Below are positions 7,075 through 14,122 of a stretch of 15,404 nucleotides of DNA, piece by piece. The position numbers and the translations under genes are program-made. The DNA lies in the NCBI GenBank assembly GCA_903890595.1, contig CAITBU010000338.1:1-15404 (forward strand). The letters run 5' to 3'. Positions within the stretch are counted from its first letter, which is position 1, and every line of letters begins with the position of its first letter. The DNA is from an uncultured Holophagaceae bacterium (GTDB taxonomy: Bacteria; Acidobacteriota; Holophagae; Holophagales; Holophagaceae). The notes beneath the pieces were generated by a model, which saw nothing but the letters and a program-made list of their open reading frames with translations, did no database searches and was not told the DNA's origin.

Positions 7075-8397
7075 ATGTCCTGGAAACGCCTTCTGGGCCT
7101 TGCGGCCGCTGTAGCCGTGGCTCATCCCCTGGTGGCCCAGGGTACTGCCCCCGTGAACGATTCAGGCGCGACGGCCTGGCTGCTCACCTCCACCACCCTG
7201 GTGCTGCTCATGGTGCCGGGCCTGGCGCTGTTCTACGGCGGCCTGGTGCGCACCAAGAATGTGCTGGGGACCATGATGCACTCCTTCGCCGCCATGGCCG
7301 TGGTGGGCGTGCTGTGGGCCGTGGTGGGCTATGCCCTCAGCTTCGGCCCCAACGCCCTGGGTGGCCTCATCGGCTGGCGCAAGGACCTCCTCCTGCTGCG
7401 CGGCATCGACCAGACCATCCTACCAGCCGGGGTGCCGGAGTACGCCTTCGCCATGTTCCAGGGCAAGTTCGCCATCATCACGCCGGCCCTCATCGCTGGC
7501 GCCGTGGCCGAGCGCATCTCCTTCCGCGGGTGGCTGGCCTTCATCACGCTGTGGATCATCTTCGTGTACTGCCCCCTCTGCCACTGGGTGTGGGCCTCGG
7601 ATGGCTACTTCTTCAACCTGGGGGCCAAGGGCGCCATCGACTTCGCCGGCGGCACGGTGGTGCACATCTCCTCCGGTGTGGGCGGCCTGGCGCTGGCCCT
7701 GTTCCTCGGCGCCCGCCACGGCTATCCCAAGACCGCCATGTCCCCCAACAACCTGACCTTCACCCTGCTGGGTGCGGGCCTGCTGTGGGTGGGCTGGTTC
7801 GGCTTCAATGCCGGGTCCTCCGTGGCCTCCAACCTGGACACCGCCCGGGCCCTCACGGTCACCCAAGTGGCTGCCGCAGCCGGTGCCCTCACCTGGATCC
7901 TCATCGAGACCATCCGGGACGAGAAACCCACCAGCCTGGGCATGGCCTCGGGCATCCTGGCGGGCCTGGTGGTGATCACCCCCGCCGCCGGTGTGGTGCA
8001 GGTGGGCGGGGCCTTGGCCCTGGGCGTCATCGCCGCCTGCTGCTGCTACAGCATGATCCTGCTCAAGAACCGCCTGGGCTACGACGACTCCCTGGACGCC
8101 TTCGGCATCCACGGCACCGGCGGCATCGTCGGTGCCATCGGCCTCACCTTCTTCATCCGGGACGCCTGGTGGGCCGAGGCCGCGGCCAAGGTTCCGGGCT
8201 GGGGCATCCTGGCTCAGCTCAAGGTGCAGGGCTTCGCTGTGCTGTGCACGATCCTCTTCTCCGTCGTGATGACCCTCATCATCGCTGCCCTGGTGCAGAA
8301 GTTCATTGGCTTCCGGGTCTCCGAGTCGGTGGAGAAGACGGGGCTCGATCATGAGCTCCACGGCGAGCGCGCCTACGGCCTGAACAACCTGAACTAA
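7075..8397 (+). CDS. amtB: Ammonium transporter AmtB
   Basis: Trimeric inner-membrane ammonium channel. 440 residues, starting with a likely cleavable signal peptide (MSWKRLLGLAAAVAVAHPLVAQG) followed by eleven expected hydrophobic spans. Key sites seen: FYGGLVRTKN (53-62); the outer Phe gate region GKFAIITPALIAGAVAERI (130-148) with F132; W173 in HWVWASDGYF; D189 in DFAGGTVVHI; and the twin pore histidines H197 and H346 (GIHGTGGIVGA). The cytoplasmic tail FRVSESVEKTGLDHELHGERAYG is the part that P-II proteins plug. GGAGG precedes the ATG. It is followed after 12 bases by glnK, the standard pair for shutting the channel when nitrogen is plentiful. Confidence 0.97.
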   Translation: MSWKRLLGLAAAVAVAHPLVAQGTAPVNDSGATAWLLTSTTLVLLMVPGLALFYGGLVRTKNVLGTMMHSFAAMAVVGVLWAVVGYALSFGPNALGGLIGWRKDLLLLRGIDQTILPAGVPEYAFAMFQGKFAIITPALIAGAVAERISFRGWLAFITLWIIFVYCPLCHWVWASDGYFFNLGAKGAIDFAGGTVVHISSGVGGLALALFLGARHGYPKTAMSPNNLTFTLLGAGLLWVGWFGFNAGSSVASNLDTARALTVTQVAAAAGALTWILIETIRDEKPTSLGMASGILAGLVVITPAAGVVQVGGALALGVIAACCCYSMILLKNRLGYDDSLDAFGIHGTGGIVGAIGLTFFIRDAWWAEAAAKVPGWGILAQLKVQGFAVLCTILFSVVMTLIIAALVQKFIGFRVSESVEKTGLDHELHGERAYGLNNLN

Positions 8398-8409
8398 ACG
8401 GGGACCACC

Positions 8410-8751
8410 ATGAAACTCATCACCGCCATCATTCCCGAAGAGAAGCTCGACGAGGTGCGTGAGGCCCTCATCGACGCCGAGATCGAGCGCATCACCGTGC
8501 TGCGCGTGAGCGGCCACGGCCGCCAGCAGGAGATCACCGTCCAGCGCGGCAAGAAGGTTGTGCCGAACCTCATCCCCAAGGTGCAGATCACCATCGCCTG
8601 CAATGACGCCTTCGAGGACATCACCGTGGACACCATCATCCGCACCGCCCGGCATGGCGAGGGCAAGGTGGGCGACGGCAAGATCTTCGTCCAGGACCTC
8701 CAGGAGTGCATCCGCATCCGCACTGGAGAACGGGGCGGCCAGGCGATCTAG
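8410..8751 (+). CDS. glnK: P-II nitrogen regulatory protein without T-loop tyrosine
   Basis: A 113-residue trimeric sensor of ATP/ADP and 2-oxoglutarate that binds AmtB. Seen: the start MKLITAIIPEEKLDEVREAL; the T-loop region GHGRQQEITVQRGKKVVPNL with LIPKV after it; and the nucleotide-binding B-loop GEGKVGDGKIFV with the IRIRTGERG ending. In the usual motif RG-x-x-Y, the uridylylated Tyr51 is replaced by Val (V50 here: RGKKV), so control by GlnD-type uridylylation at that site is not possible. The B-loop entry (RTARHGEGKVGDG) is two residues longer than RTAQTGKIGDG of E. coli GlnB. Placement directly after amtB suggests a GlnK role. It converges on the hemerythrin gene with a 3-base gap and no terminator. 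Confidence 0.95.
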   Translation: MKLITAIIPEEKLDEVREALIDAEIERITVLRVSGHGRQQEITVQRGKKVVPNLIPKVQITIACNDAFEDITVDTIIRTARHGEGKVGDGKIFVQDLQECIRIRTGERGGQAI

Positions 8752-8754
8752 GCG

Positions 8755-9195
8755 CTAGCTGGCCCTGGGTGTGCGCCGCCGCTCCAGGTGCGGGGGACAG
8801 CTGTGGTTGCGGGCCCACTTCACGAAGTGGTAGTCGGCATTCATGAAGTGTTTCAGGAAGGCGGCCCGGGTCAGGCGCAGGAAGGTGGGTACCGGGATCT
8901 GCCCCGCCACCAGCGGCCGGAGCACCTCGAAGAGGCCGGTGCGCAGGTCCTCGTGGAGGACCGCATGGGCCGCCAGCCCGGGGTAGCCCAGGTCGGCCAT
9001 GACCTGCTCTTCCCGGGCGAAGTGGGCCACCGCATAGTCGATCAGCTCGCCAATGACCCGGTTCAGCTCCGGCAGGTCGGCTTCCCGGCGCAGGTTACCC
9101 TGAGCTTGGACGAAGTTGAATAGCTCCAGGAGGCGGGCGTGCTCCCCATCGAGGGCGGGAGCCGTGCTCTGAAAAGCCCTCCGCCAACGCAACAT
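8755..9195 (-). CDS. Bacteriohemerythrin
   Basis: A 146-residue single-domain oxygen-binding di-iron protein. All seven expected ligands are present at canonical spacing: H19 (DGEH), H58 and E62 (HFAREE), H77 and H81 (HAVLH), H116 and D121 (HFMNAD). The N-terminal segment MLRWRRAFQSTAPALDGEH is less canonical than the common W-x-Y-x-VGI-x-x-ID-x-QH. The ATG at 9195 has GGAGG in front and gives the family length; the frame runs further upstream but the promoter lies there. No sensory domain is attached, so storage or delivery of oxygen, or detoxification, is more likely than chemotaxis. Regulated by the promoter and dyad at 9229-9275. Confidence 0.93.
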   Translation of the reverse strand: MLRWRRAFQSTAPALDGEHARLLELFNFVQAQGNLRREADLPELNRVIGELIDYAVAHFAREEQVMADLGYPGLAAHAVLHEDLRTGLFEVLRPLVAGQIPVPTFLRLTRAAFLKHFMNADYHFVKWARNHSCPPHLERRRTPRAS

Positions 9196-9228
9196 CACCC
9201 CCTCCAAGACACCTGGAATCCATGTCTG

Positions 9229-9256
9229 AACATAGAACAGGGCTGGCATTGGTCAA
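9229..9256 (-). promoter_or_regulatory. Sigma-70-like promoter of the hemerythrin gene
   Basis: Minus-strand reading: -35 TTGACC at 9251-9256 (five of six), a 16-base spacer, and -10 TATGTT at 9229-9234 (four of six). Transcription would begin around 9222, leaving a 5' leader of about 27 bases with the GGAGG site in it. The fit with the translation start supports the call. Confidence 0.6.
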
Positions 9257-9275
9257 GTGAATTAAATTGATTCAC
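9257..9275. promoter_or_regulatory. 19-bp near-perfect dyad abutting the -35 box
   Basis: GTGAATTAAATTGATTCAC: eight of nine base pairs around the centre are symmetric (GTGAAT...ATTCAC, with AA/TT near the middle). It lies immediately upstream of the hemerythrin -35 hexamer, the usual place for an activator, though a repressor is possible. It does not match FNR (TTGAT-N4-ATCAA) or CRP (TGTGA-N6-TCACA) spacing, so the cognate regulator is unknown. Confidence 0.5.
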
Positions 9276-9299
9276 ACGTGCTTGTATCGTTTTTTTCGG

Positions 9300-9806
9300 C
9301 TATTCCACCGCGGAGATCGCCAGCTTCCACAGCCCCGAGGGGTCGGAGTGCAGCAGCCACTCGGGCACGGCGGTGCGCCGGGTCCAGGCGCCCATCTCGA
9401 GCTCCTGATCCAGCTGCCCGGCACTCCAACCGGCGTAGCCCAGGAAGAGCCGGTAGCGGGCGGTGGGATCTCCCAGGAGGCCCTCCAGCAGGTCCTTCCG
9501 ATGGCTCACAAAGTGGCAGAGGTCCACCACCGTGTCCTCGGCCTCCGGGAGTCCCCCCTGCACCAGCAGGATGCCCCGCTGGGGATCCACGGGACCACCC
9601 CGCCAGGCGGTGGCCTCATCCCGCCCCCAATAAGCGATGCCGCCCTCTGCGCCCACCTGGGCCAGGGGCAGCGGGAGGGGCCGGTTGAGAATCAGGCCCA
9701 GCGCCCCTTCCTCATCGTGCTCCACGAGCAGGATGACGGTGTGGAGGAAGTTGGGATCCAGCAGGGCCGGGCTGGCCACCAGGAGGCAGGGGGCTTCGTG
9801 AGTCAT
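9300..9806 (-). CDS. yqgE: YqgE/AlgH family protein
   Basis: A 168-residue protein of the YqgE/AlgH family (DUF179), whose molecular role is unsettled. Seen: LLVASPALLDPNFLHTVILL (about 9-28), VEHDEEGALGLILNRPL, then GGPVDPQRGILLVQ and the C-terminal LFLGYAGWSAGQLDQELEMGAW. Length is normal (about 185 in E. coli). The ATG at 9806 is chosen because the family begins there; it has no clear ribosome site, and the frame continues upstream into sequence antisense to the next gene. Divergent from the membrane-protein gene, with 43 bases between start codons. Confidence 0.93.
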   Translation of the reverse strand: MTHEAPCLLVASPALLDPNFLHTVILLVEHDEEGALGLILNRPLPLPLAQVGAEGGIAYWGRDEATAWRGGPVDPQRGILLVQGGLPEAEDTVVDLCHFVSHRKDLLEGLLGDPTARYRLFLGYAGWSAGQLDQELEMGAWTRRTAVPEWLLHSDPSGLWKLAISAVE

Positions 9807-9849
9807 GATGCGGATGATGATAGCCCACCGGTCCAGGTAGGCTGGAGGG

Positions 9850-10587
9850 ATGGCAGTCACCGCACCCTCCCACCTCGCCACCCTCCAGGAGGGCTGGGTC
9901 CTGCTGCGCCGCCACCCCGGCGAAGCCGCTGCGCTGACCGTGTTGGCCATGGTCCTGTCCCAGCTGGGACCGGCCCTGGAGCTGGCCGCCGGGGCCTCGC
10001 CCAGCCTCTTCCTGCAGCCCCTCTTCAGCTTCGCGGGCCTGCTGCCTCTGGAGATGTTCTTCATCCCCCGCCTGCAGGCTCACCTGGATGCGGAAACCCT
10101 CGACCTGGGGGGCAACCCGGCCAACGACTGGCGCGGCACCTTCGACCAGCGCTGGCTCCTGGCCTTTCTGGTGCGCCTGGGGATGAGCCTGGTGGTCGCA
10201 GCCGGCCTCCTCCTCTTCATCATCCCCGGGATTGTGCTGCTCACCCTGTTCGGCTGGGCACCCCTGCGCATGCTCCTGCGGGGCGATACCCCAGTGGCAG
10301 CCCTGCGCTGGAGCCAGGCCGCCATGGCCCGCCACTGGCCCCGCATCGTGCAGGCCGTGCTGGCCATGATGCTGGTGGCCCTGACCTACCAGATAGGCGC
10401 CAGCTGGATCCTGGACCGGGTGCTGCCACCCACGGACCCGGACCTGGGTCCCGGGGCTTGGCTGCGCCTTCGCCACCCCGCCTTCTGGCTCTTCAATCTG
10501 GTGGGCGGCGCCCTCAACCTGTGGCTCAGCTGCTCCCTGCTGGCCCTCTACCACCGCCTCGAAACGGCGGTGGCCGGGCGGCCCTAG
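9850..10587 (+). CDS. Predicted integral membrane protein
   Basis: A 245-residue protein with about five or six hydrophobic spans, near residues 24-48, 53-74, 101-137 (long enough for two), 165-190 and 208-236. The segment LLLFIIPGIVLLTLFGWAPL followed by a conserved-looking region (DTPVAALRWSQAAMARHW) resembles the membrane repeats of YciC/DUF975-like and GDPD-membrane-domain proteins, but I cannot name a family with certainty. The ATG at 9850 has GGAGG only one to two bases away, which is unusually close, so the start is uncertain. Its TAG overlaps the stop of the opposing small gene in the shared tetramer CTAG. Substrate or role unknown. Confidence 0.75.
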   Translation: MAVTAPSHLATLQEGWVLLRRHPGEAAALTVLAMVLSQLGPALELAAGASPSLFLQPLFSFAGLLPLEMFFIPRLQAHLDAETLDLGGNPANDWRGTFDQRWLLAFLVRLGMSLVVAAGLLLFIIPGIVLLTLFGWAPLRMLLRGDTPVAALRWSQAAMARHWPRIVQAVLAMMLVALTYQIGASWILDRVLPPTDPDLGPGAWLRLRHPAFWLFNLVGGALNLWLSCSLLALYHRLETAVAGRP

Positions 10588-10799
10588 TCCTCGTCCTGGA
10601 AGTAGCCCGGGTCCTCGACCTCGATGAGCGCTCCGGCCTCAAGCTGGGCGCGCTCCGCAGCCGTGAGGACCACCTCCGCCCAGCGCGGATCCGTGCGCCC
10701 GTTGAGGAAGTGCGCCGAAGGCTCCGCCGCCTCATAGGCCGCTTGGCTCTGCCAGAGGTGCACCCACCCCACATGGTTCACCCGGGCCCAGACCCTCAC
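10584..10799 (-). CDS. Small orphan protein, 71 residues
   Basis: No family recognised. The GTG start at 10799 overlaps the mogA stop (GTGA) and has GGAGG about 8 bases upstream, which strongly favours it over longer versions that would overlap mogA. The product reads MRVWARVNHVGWVHLWQSQA, then AAYEAAEPSAHFLNGRTDPRW and an acidic end, IEVEDPGYFQDED. It is soluble and compact, with aromatic-rich strands at the start, and looks like a small alpha/beta domain. Translational coupling to mogA suggests coexpression with molybdopterin metabolism, but that is inference only. The stop TAG is shared with the opposite gene in CTAG. Confidence 0.65.
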   Translation of the reverse strand: MRVWARVNHVGWVHLWQSQAAYEAAEPSAHFLNGRTDPRWAEVVLTAAERAQLEAGALIEVEDPGYFQDED

Positions 10800-11281
10800 G
10801 TGCAGGGCCCTCCGGTCTGGATCTCCTTGCGCAGGACAGCCACCGCATGGGCCAGCAGGGGCCAGGCCAGCTGGATCTGCTCCAGGGCGGCGGCGGGCCG
10901 GCCCGACAGGTTGAGGAGCACGGTGGTCCCGGCGATGCCGCACACCGCCCGGCTGGCGAAGGCCAGGGGGTGGCCACCGCGGGCCCGGATCAGCTCGCAG
11001 ATGCCCGGGGCCTCCCGCTCCATGACCCGCCGGGTGGCTTCGGGCGTGATGTCCCGGGGACCGAAGCCGGTGCCTCCGCAGGTGAGCGCCAGAGCAGCAC
11101 CGGCGGCCACGGCGCCCCGTAGCTCCGTTTCCAGCAGGCCTGGCTCATCCGGAATGAGGGCGGTGGTGACAGTCTGCACGCCCTTCCCCGTCAGCCAGGT
11201 CACCAGCAGCGGGGTGGACTCGTCGGTGTACTCCCCGCGGGAGGCCCGGTCTGAAAGGGTGATGAGGTGGACGCGCTCCAT
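10796..11281 (-). CDS. mogA: Molybdopterin adenylyltransferase family (MogA/MoaB)
   Basis: Activates molybdopterin by adenylation before molybdenum insertion. 161 residues, the length of a stand-alone MogA/MoaB domain. Seen: ITLSDRASRGEYTDES (7-22); the MoCF signature CGGTGFGPRDITPEATRRVM (68-87) with the essential Asp of RDITPEA; and the C-terminal SRAVCGIAGTTVLLNLSGRP. MogA and MoaB share these motifs, so the exact subtype is open. It starts one base after the purE stop (TGA-C-ATG) and overlaps the following small gene by four bases. No other cofactor genes are in the window. Confidence 0.9.
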   Translation of the reverse strand: MERVHLITLSDRASRGEYTDESTPLLVTWLTGKGVQTVTTALIPDEPGLLETELRGAVAAGAALALTCGGTGFGPRDITPEATRRVMEREAPGICELIRARGGHPLAFASRAVCGIAGTTVLLNLSGRPAAALEQIQLAWPLLAHAVAVLRKEIQTGGPCT

Positions 11282-11282
11282 G

Positions 11283-11780
11283 TCAGGGCAGCTCCAGGTC
11301 GGCGTCCTGGAGGGCACTCTCGGTCTGAGCTTGGCGGAAGGCCAGGTAGCGTTCGCGCAGCCCAGGATCCCCCAGGGCCAGGATGGAAGCGGCCAGGAGG
11401 GCGGCGTTGATGGCCCCGGGCTTGCCGATGGCCAGCGTGCCGACCGGGATGCCCGCGGGCATCTGGACGGTGGCCAGGAGGGCATCCATGCCGTCCGTGG
11501 CCCAACCCTGCATGGGTACCCCCAGCACCGGCAGGTGGGTTCTGCTGGCGCAGACCCCCGCCAGGTGAGCGGCCCCTCCGGCGGCGGCGATGAGCACCTT
11601 CAGGCCCCGCCCTTCAGCCGCCCCACAGTAGTCCAGCACCTTGTCGGGGGTGCGGTGGGCGCTGGCCACGGTGGCCTCAAAGGGGATGGCAAGGGCCTGC
11701 AGGGTGGCGGCCGCATGCTGCATGGTCTCCCAGTCGGTTCTGGAGCCAAGCAGGAGGCCCACCAGGGGCTGGTTGGTCAT
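11283..11780 (-). CDS. purE: N5-carboxyaminoimidazole ribonucleotide mutase
   Basis: Converts N5-CAIR to CAIR in purine synthesis (class I) or carboxylates AIR directly (class II). 165 residues. Seen: LLLGSRTDWETM (9-20; usually GSxSDW, here with Thr), SAHRTPDKV (40-48) with catalytic H42, AAAGGAAHLAGV (65-76) and MPAGIPVGTLAIGKPGAINAA. The MPAGIPV and GKPGAINAA elements are typical of class I enzymes, which need PurK; no purK is adjacent. GAGG precedes the ATG. A 119-base gap separates it from the amidase upstream, and that gap contains a possible folded leader. Confidence 0.95.
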   Translation of the reverse strand: MTNQPLVGLLLGSRTDWETMQHAAATLQALAIPFEATVASAHRTPDKVLDYCGAAEGRGLKVLIAAAGGAAHLAGVCASRTHLPVLGVPMQGWATDGMDALLATVQMPAGIPVGTLAIGKPGAINAALLAASILALGDPGLRERYLAFRQAQTESALQDADLELP

Positions 11781-11813
11781 GGCGGCCTCGGCGTGAGAAG
11801 AAGGGGGAACGCT

Positions 11814-11863
11814 GGATACCCGTAGAACCTCCCCGACGGCTGTGGGGGGAAGTCAGTTTATCC
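11814..11863 (-). promoter_or_regulatory. Possible structured leader upstream of purE
   Basis: In the purE transcript direction, GGATA (11859-11863) can pair with TATCC (11814-11818), enclosing a 7-pair stem, CTTCCCC with GGGGAGG (11846-11852 with 11828-11834, one G-T wobble). The two-stem shape in a 119-base untranslated gap could be an mRNA structure. It matches no riboswitch I know, and chance pairing in GC-rich DNA is possible. Confidence 0.25.
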
Positions 11864-11899
11864 ACCTGAGCCCCATCCAGCACACGGGACCCGCAGGAA

Positions 11900-13585
11900 C
11901 TACTTGCGGTAGTAGGCCCGGACGGCGGCAACGACGGCAGCGGCGTAGCGCTCACGGAAGTCGGGATCTCGCAGATTCGCAGCGTCGTCTTCGTTGGTGA
12001 GGTTGGCGACCTCCACCAGGACCTTGGTGGCGCCGGTGCTGTAGCGGAGGACGGCGGGTACCCACTTGCCCCCGGTCCGGAGGATGACGTTCCGGATGGG
12101 ACGGTTGGCATGGACGGGGATGCCTTCGCGCTGCAGGCTGGCCAGCAGGACCTCCGAGAACTGGCGGCTGCGGGCCTCGCCTTCCAGCTTCTCCCGGCTC
12201 GTGAAGGCCACCCGGGCACTGCGGCGGCCCTCCGCCACCCGGCCTGCCGAAGCACCCCCCAGGGCGAAGGTGGAAGGCACCAGGGCCGCGCCCGGCACAT
12301 AGGCCATGGAACCCCGGGCCGAGGGGTGCAGGCTGTCGGCGTGGAAGCTCAAAAAGAGGGTCTTCTGCGCATCCCCCTTGGCCTTTCGGAAGGTGGCGAA
12401 GAAGTCATTGGCGAGCACCCAGCGCAGGTGAACGCTCACGGCGGAGGGGCTCTCCCCGTCCACCTGGAAGGGTGGTGTGGTGAGGATCTCCGCCTGGCGG
12501 CTGGGGATGCGGATCTCATCCCGGGTGCGAAACCCCAGGCCCGGGTAGCGGATGGTGCTGCTGACGGCGGCCTCGGTGTCCTGCTCCAGGATGCGGCGCA
12601 CCCGCATGCTGATGTCGTAGACGAAGTCGGACTCCCACACGCCGTTGGCCCGGGCGCCGGGGTCCACCCCGCCGTGCCCGGCGTCGAGGACGATGCGGAT
12701 GCCCTTCAGCTTGGGACCGCCCTCCACTCGGGCGGTGCGCCGGACCTCGGCGCGGATCACGCGCTCCTCCGCCAGCTCCGAGCTGCCCTCGGGCTGGAAG
12801 GGGCCCGACAGGAAGGTCAGGGGAATCCGGATCAGCTGGCCCGGCTGGATGCTCCGCACATCGGCGATGCCGCTGCGAGCGGCGATCTGCTCGGCCAGCT
12901 CGTTCACGCCCTTGGGATCGACCCGATCGGTATAGCGGATGACCACGCTGGAGTAGAGTGCTTCGCCCTTGCGCAGGCGGTAGACGGCGAAGCGGCCGTG
13001 GCTGTCTTCGCTGAAGGAGAGCAGGGCGCGGTAGGCGGCCACCCGGGCTTCGTCGTCCAGACCGTCCTCCGGCTGGCTGCGGTCCGGCCCCCGCCCCTGC
13101 CCGCCCAGGTCCTGGGACAGCAGGCTCCGGGGGATGCGCCAGCGGTCGCCTTCCCGCAGCTTTTCCGGCAGGTCCGGGTTCTCCGTCATGAGGCGGTCGT
13201 AGTTCTGGCCGTGCCCGGCGAAGAGGGCAGCGAGGGTCCACACGGACTCCACCTCCGGGTAGCGCACCCGGTGCCGAACCTCATCAGAGCGCCACTGGTC
13301 GTCGGGAAAGAGGGCGGCCAGGGCCCAGCGCTTGCCCTCGGGACTGAGCAGCTCGAAGGGGATCCAGCCCGCGGGCTCGGCCCCCTTGGCCAGGAAGGCC
13401 TTGGGCAGTGCCTTCCCCTCCACGCTGAGGCCCTTGCGGAACTGCAGGCGGAGGAGGAGGGTGCGGCCCTCCGGGGTGGTGGCCTGGGCCAGCACCGGGG
13501 TCGGTTCCTGGGGCGCCAGTGCCACCAGCGCCACCGGGCAGAGCAGTGCCACCAGAAGGGCGGCCCTGGCTCCTAGGCCTCCCAT
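11900..13585 (-). CDS. N-acetylmuramoyl-L-alanine amidase with LysM-like domains
   Basis: A periplasmic peptidoglycan hydrolase that cleaves the bond between MurNAc and the stem peptide, usually for daughter-cell separation. 561 residues. Domains: signal peptide or anchor (1-24, ALLVALLCPVALVALA); an N-terminal region of unknown type; a LysM-like segment (about 113-155, WTLAALFAGHGQNYDRLMTENPD); a second one (about 198-256, with YRLRKGEALYSSVV and IQPGQLIRIPLTF); and an Amidase_3 domain (297-561) starting RIVLDAGHGGVDPG. The zinc ligands H304, E318 and H415 (LSFHADS) and the catalytic E525 (VEVANLTNEDDA) are present. The start overlaps the preceding gene by 13 bases, with GAGG in front, so translation is coupled. 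Confidence 0.93.
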   Translation of the reverse strand: MGGLGARAALLVALLCPVALVALAPQEPTPVLAQATTPEGRTLLLRLQFRKGLSVEGKALPKAFLAKGAEPAGWIPFELLSPEGKRWALAALFPDDQWRSDEVRHRVRYPEVESVWTLAALFAGHGQNYDRLMTENPDLPEKLREGDRWRIPRSLLSQDLGGQGRGPDRSQPEDGLDDEARVAAYRALLSFSEDSHGRFAVYRLRKGEALYSSVVIRYTDRVDPKGVNELAEQIAARSGIADVRSIQPGQLIRIPLTFLSGPFQPEGSSELAEERVIRAEVRRTARVEGGPKLKGIRIVLDAGHGGVDPGARANGVWESDFVYDISMRVRRILEQDTEAAVSSTIRYPGLGFRTRDEIRIPSRQAEILTTPPFQVDGESPSAVSVHLRWVLANDFFATFRKAKGDAQKTLFLSFHADSLHPSARGSMAYVPGAALVPSTFALGGASAGRVAEGRRSARVAFTSREKLEGEARSRQFSEVLLASLQREGIPVHANRPIRNVILRTGGKWVPAVLRYSTGATKVLVEVANLTNEDDAANLRDPDFRERYAAAVVAAVRAYYRK

Positions 13586-14121
13586 GGCGCCTCGCCCGCC
13601 GCGGCCGGTTCGCCGGTTAGGCCGATGCGAACCCAGCCCCGCATAGCCTCCTGCAGGCCCTCGGCGTCATCGGTCCGGAGTAGGAGGAACCGCTCGAGGC
13701 GGCGCTCCAGGTGGCCAGCCCCCTCCTCCAGCAGGAAGAGCCGGTCATGGAGGCGCTCGTGCGGGGCCTTGCCCGTGCTGGGAGGCAGCTTGAGGGTGCC
13801 CATGTCGAGGGTGGCCGCCTGCAGGGTGAACACCCACTCCAGGTCGCCGGAGAGGATGCGCAGCTTCATCTTGCTGGGGCGCATGCCCCGGCTGAGGGCC
13901 TCGAAGGCCTCGCGACTCTCCGAGGGGTTGCCCTTGCGGAGAGAGATCTCCTTGACCTCGCCCCGCTCCGAGACCAGCTGAATGGCATCGTCCACGAAGC
14001 AGCCAGAGCCGTCGCCATCGGCCCCGCTGGAGCCGCTCTCGGTCATGCTGCGCATCCACAGCCAGAGGAGGAACTCCTCCCCCAGGAAGCGGCCCTGTTC
14101 AATGAGCTCGAGGGGCTTCAC
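13573..14121 (-). CDS. rdgC: RdgC-like protein, C-terminal half
   Basis: Resembles the second half of RdgC, a ring-forming DNA-binding protein that modulates RecA. Remembered landmarks of E. coli RdgC have counterparts in order: a Trp-rich helix (FLGEEFLLWLWMRS), an acidic/variable strand region, ALSRGMRPSKMKLRI followed by WVFTLQ, a Leu-Lys-Leu end (GTLKLPP), and a final helix (ERLHDRLFLLEEGAGHLERR). 182 residues. The GTG start at 14121 has AGGAGG six bases upstream, inside the end of the N-half gene, with one base between stop and start (TGA-G-GTG). A TTG at 14136 is less likely. The ribosome site suggests a genuine separate gene rather than a frameshift artefact. Confidence 0.7.
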   Translation of the reverse strand: MKPLELIEQGRFLGEEFLLWLWMRSMTESGSSGADGDGSGCFVDDAIQLVSERGEVKEISLRKGNPSESREAFEALSRGMRPSKMKLRILSGDLEWVFTLQAATLDMGTLKLPPSTGKAPHERLHDRLFLLEEGAGHLERRLERFLLLRTDDAEGLQEAMRGWVRIGLTGEPAAAGEAPWEA

Positions 14122-14122
14122 C

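Noticed and set aside
9257..9275. FNR or CRP binding site at the hemerythrin promoter
   Set aside because: Half-site sequence and spacing do not match TTGAT-N4-ATCAA or TGTGA-N6-TCACA, so it is reported only as an unassigned dyad.
9267..11825. 852-codon open frame on the plus strand
   Set aside because: It runs antisense through yqgE, mogA and purE and out of frame through the membrane-protein gene. No domain is recognisable and the composition is low-complexity.
12110..13576. 488-codon open frame opposite the amidase (and 13982-14944 opposite the RdgC pair, 5552-7012 opposite the photolyase)
   Set aside because: Mirror frames of well-supported minus-strand genes, with no motifs and typical GC-rich shadow composition.
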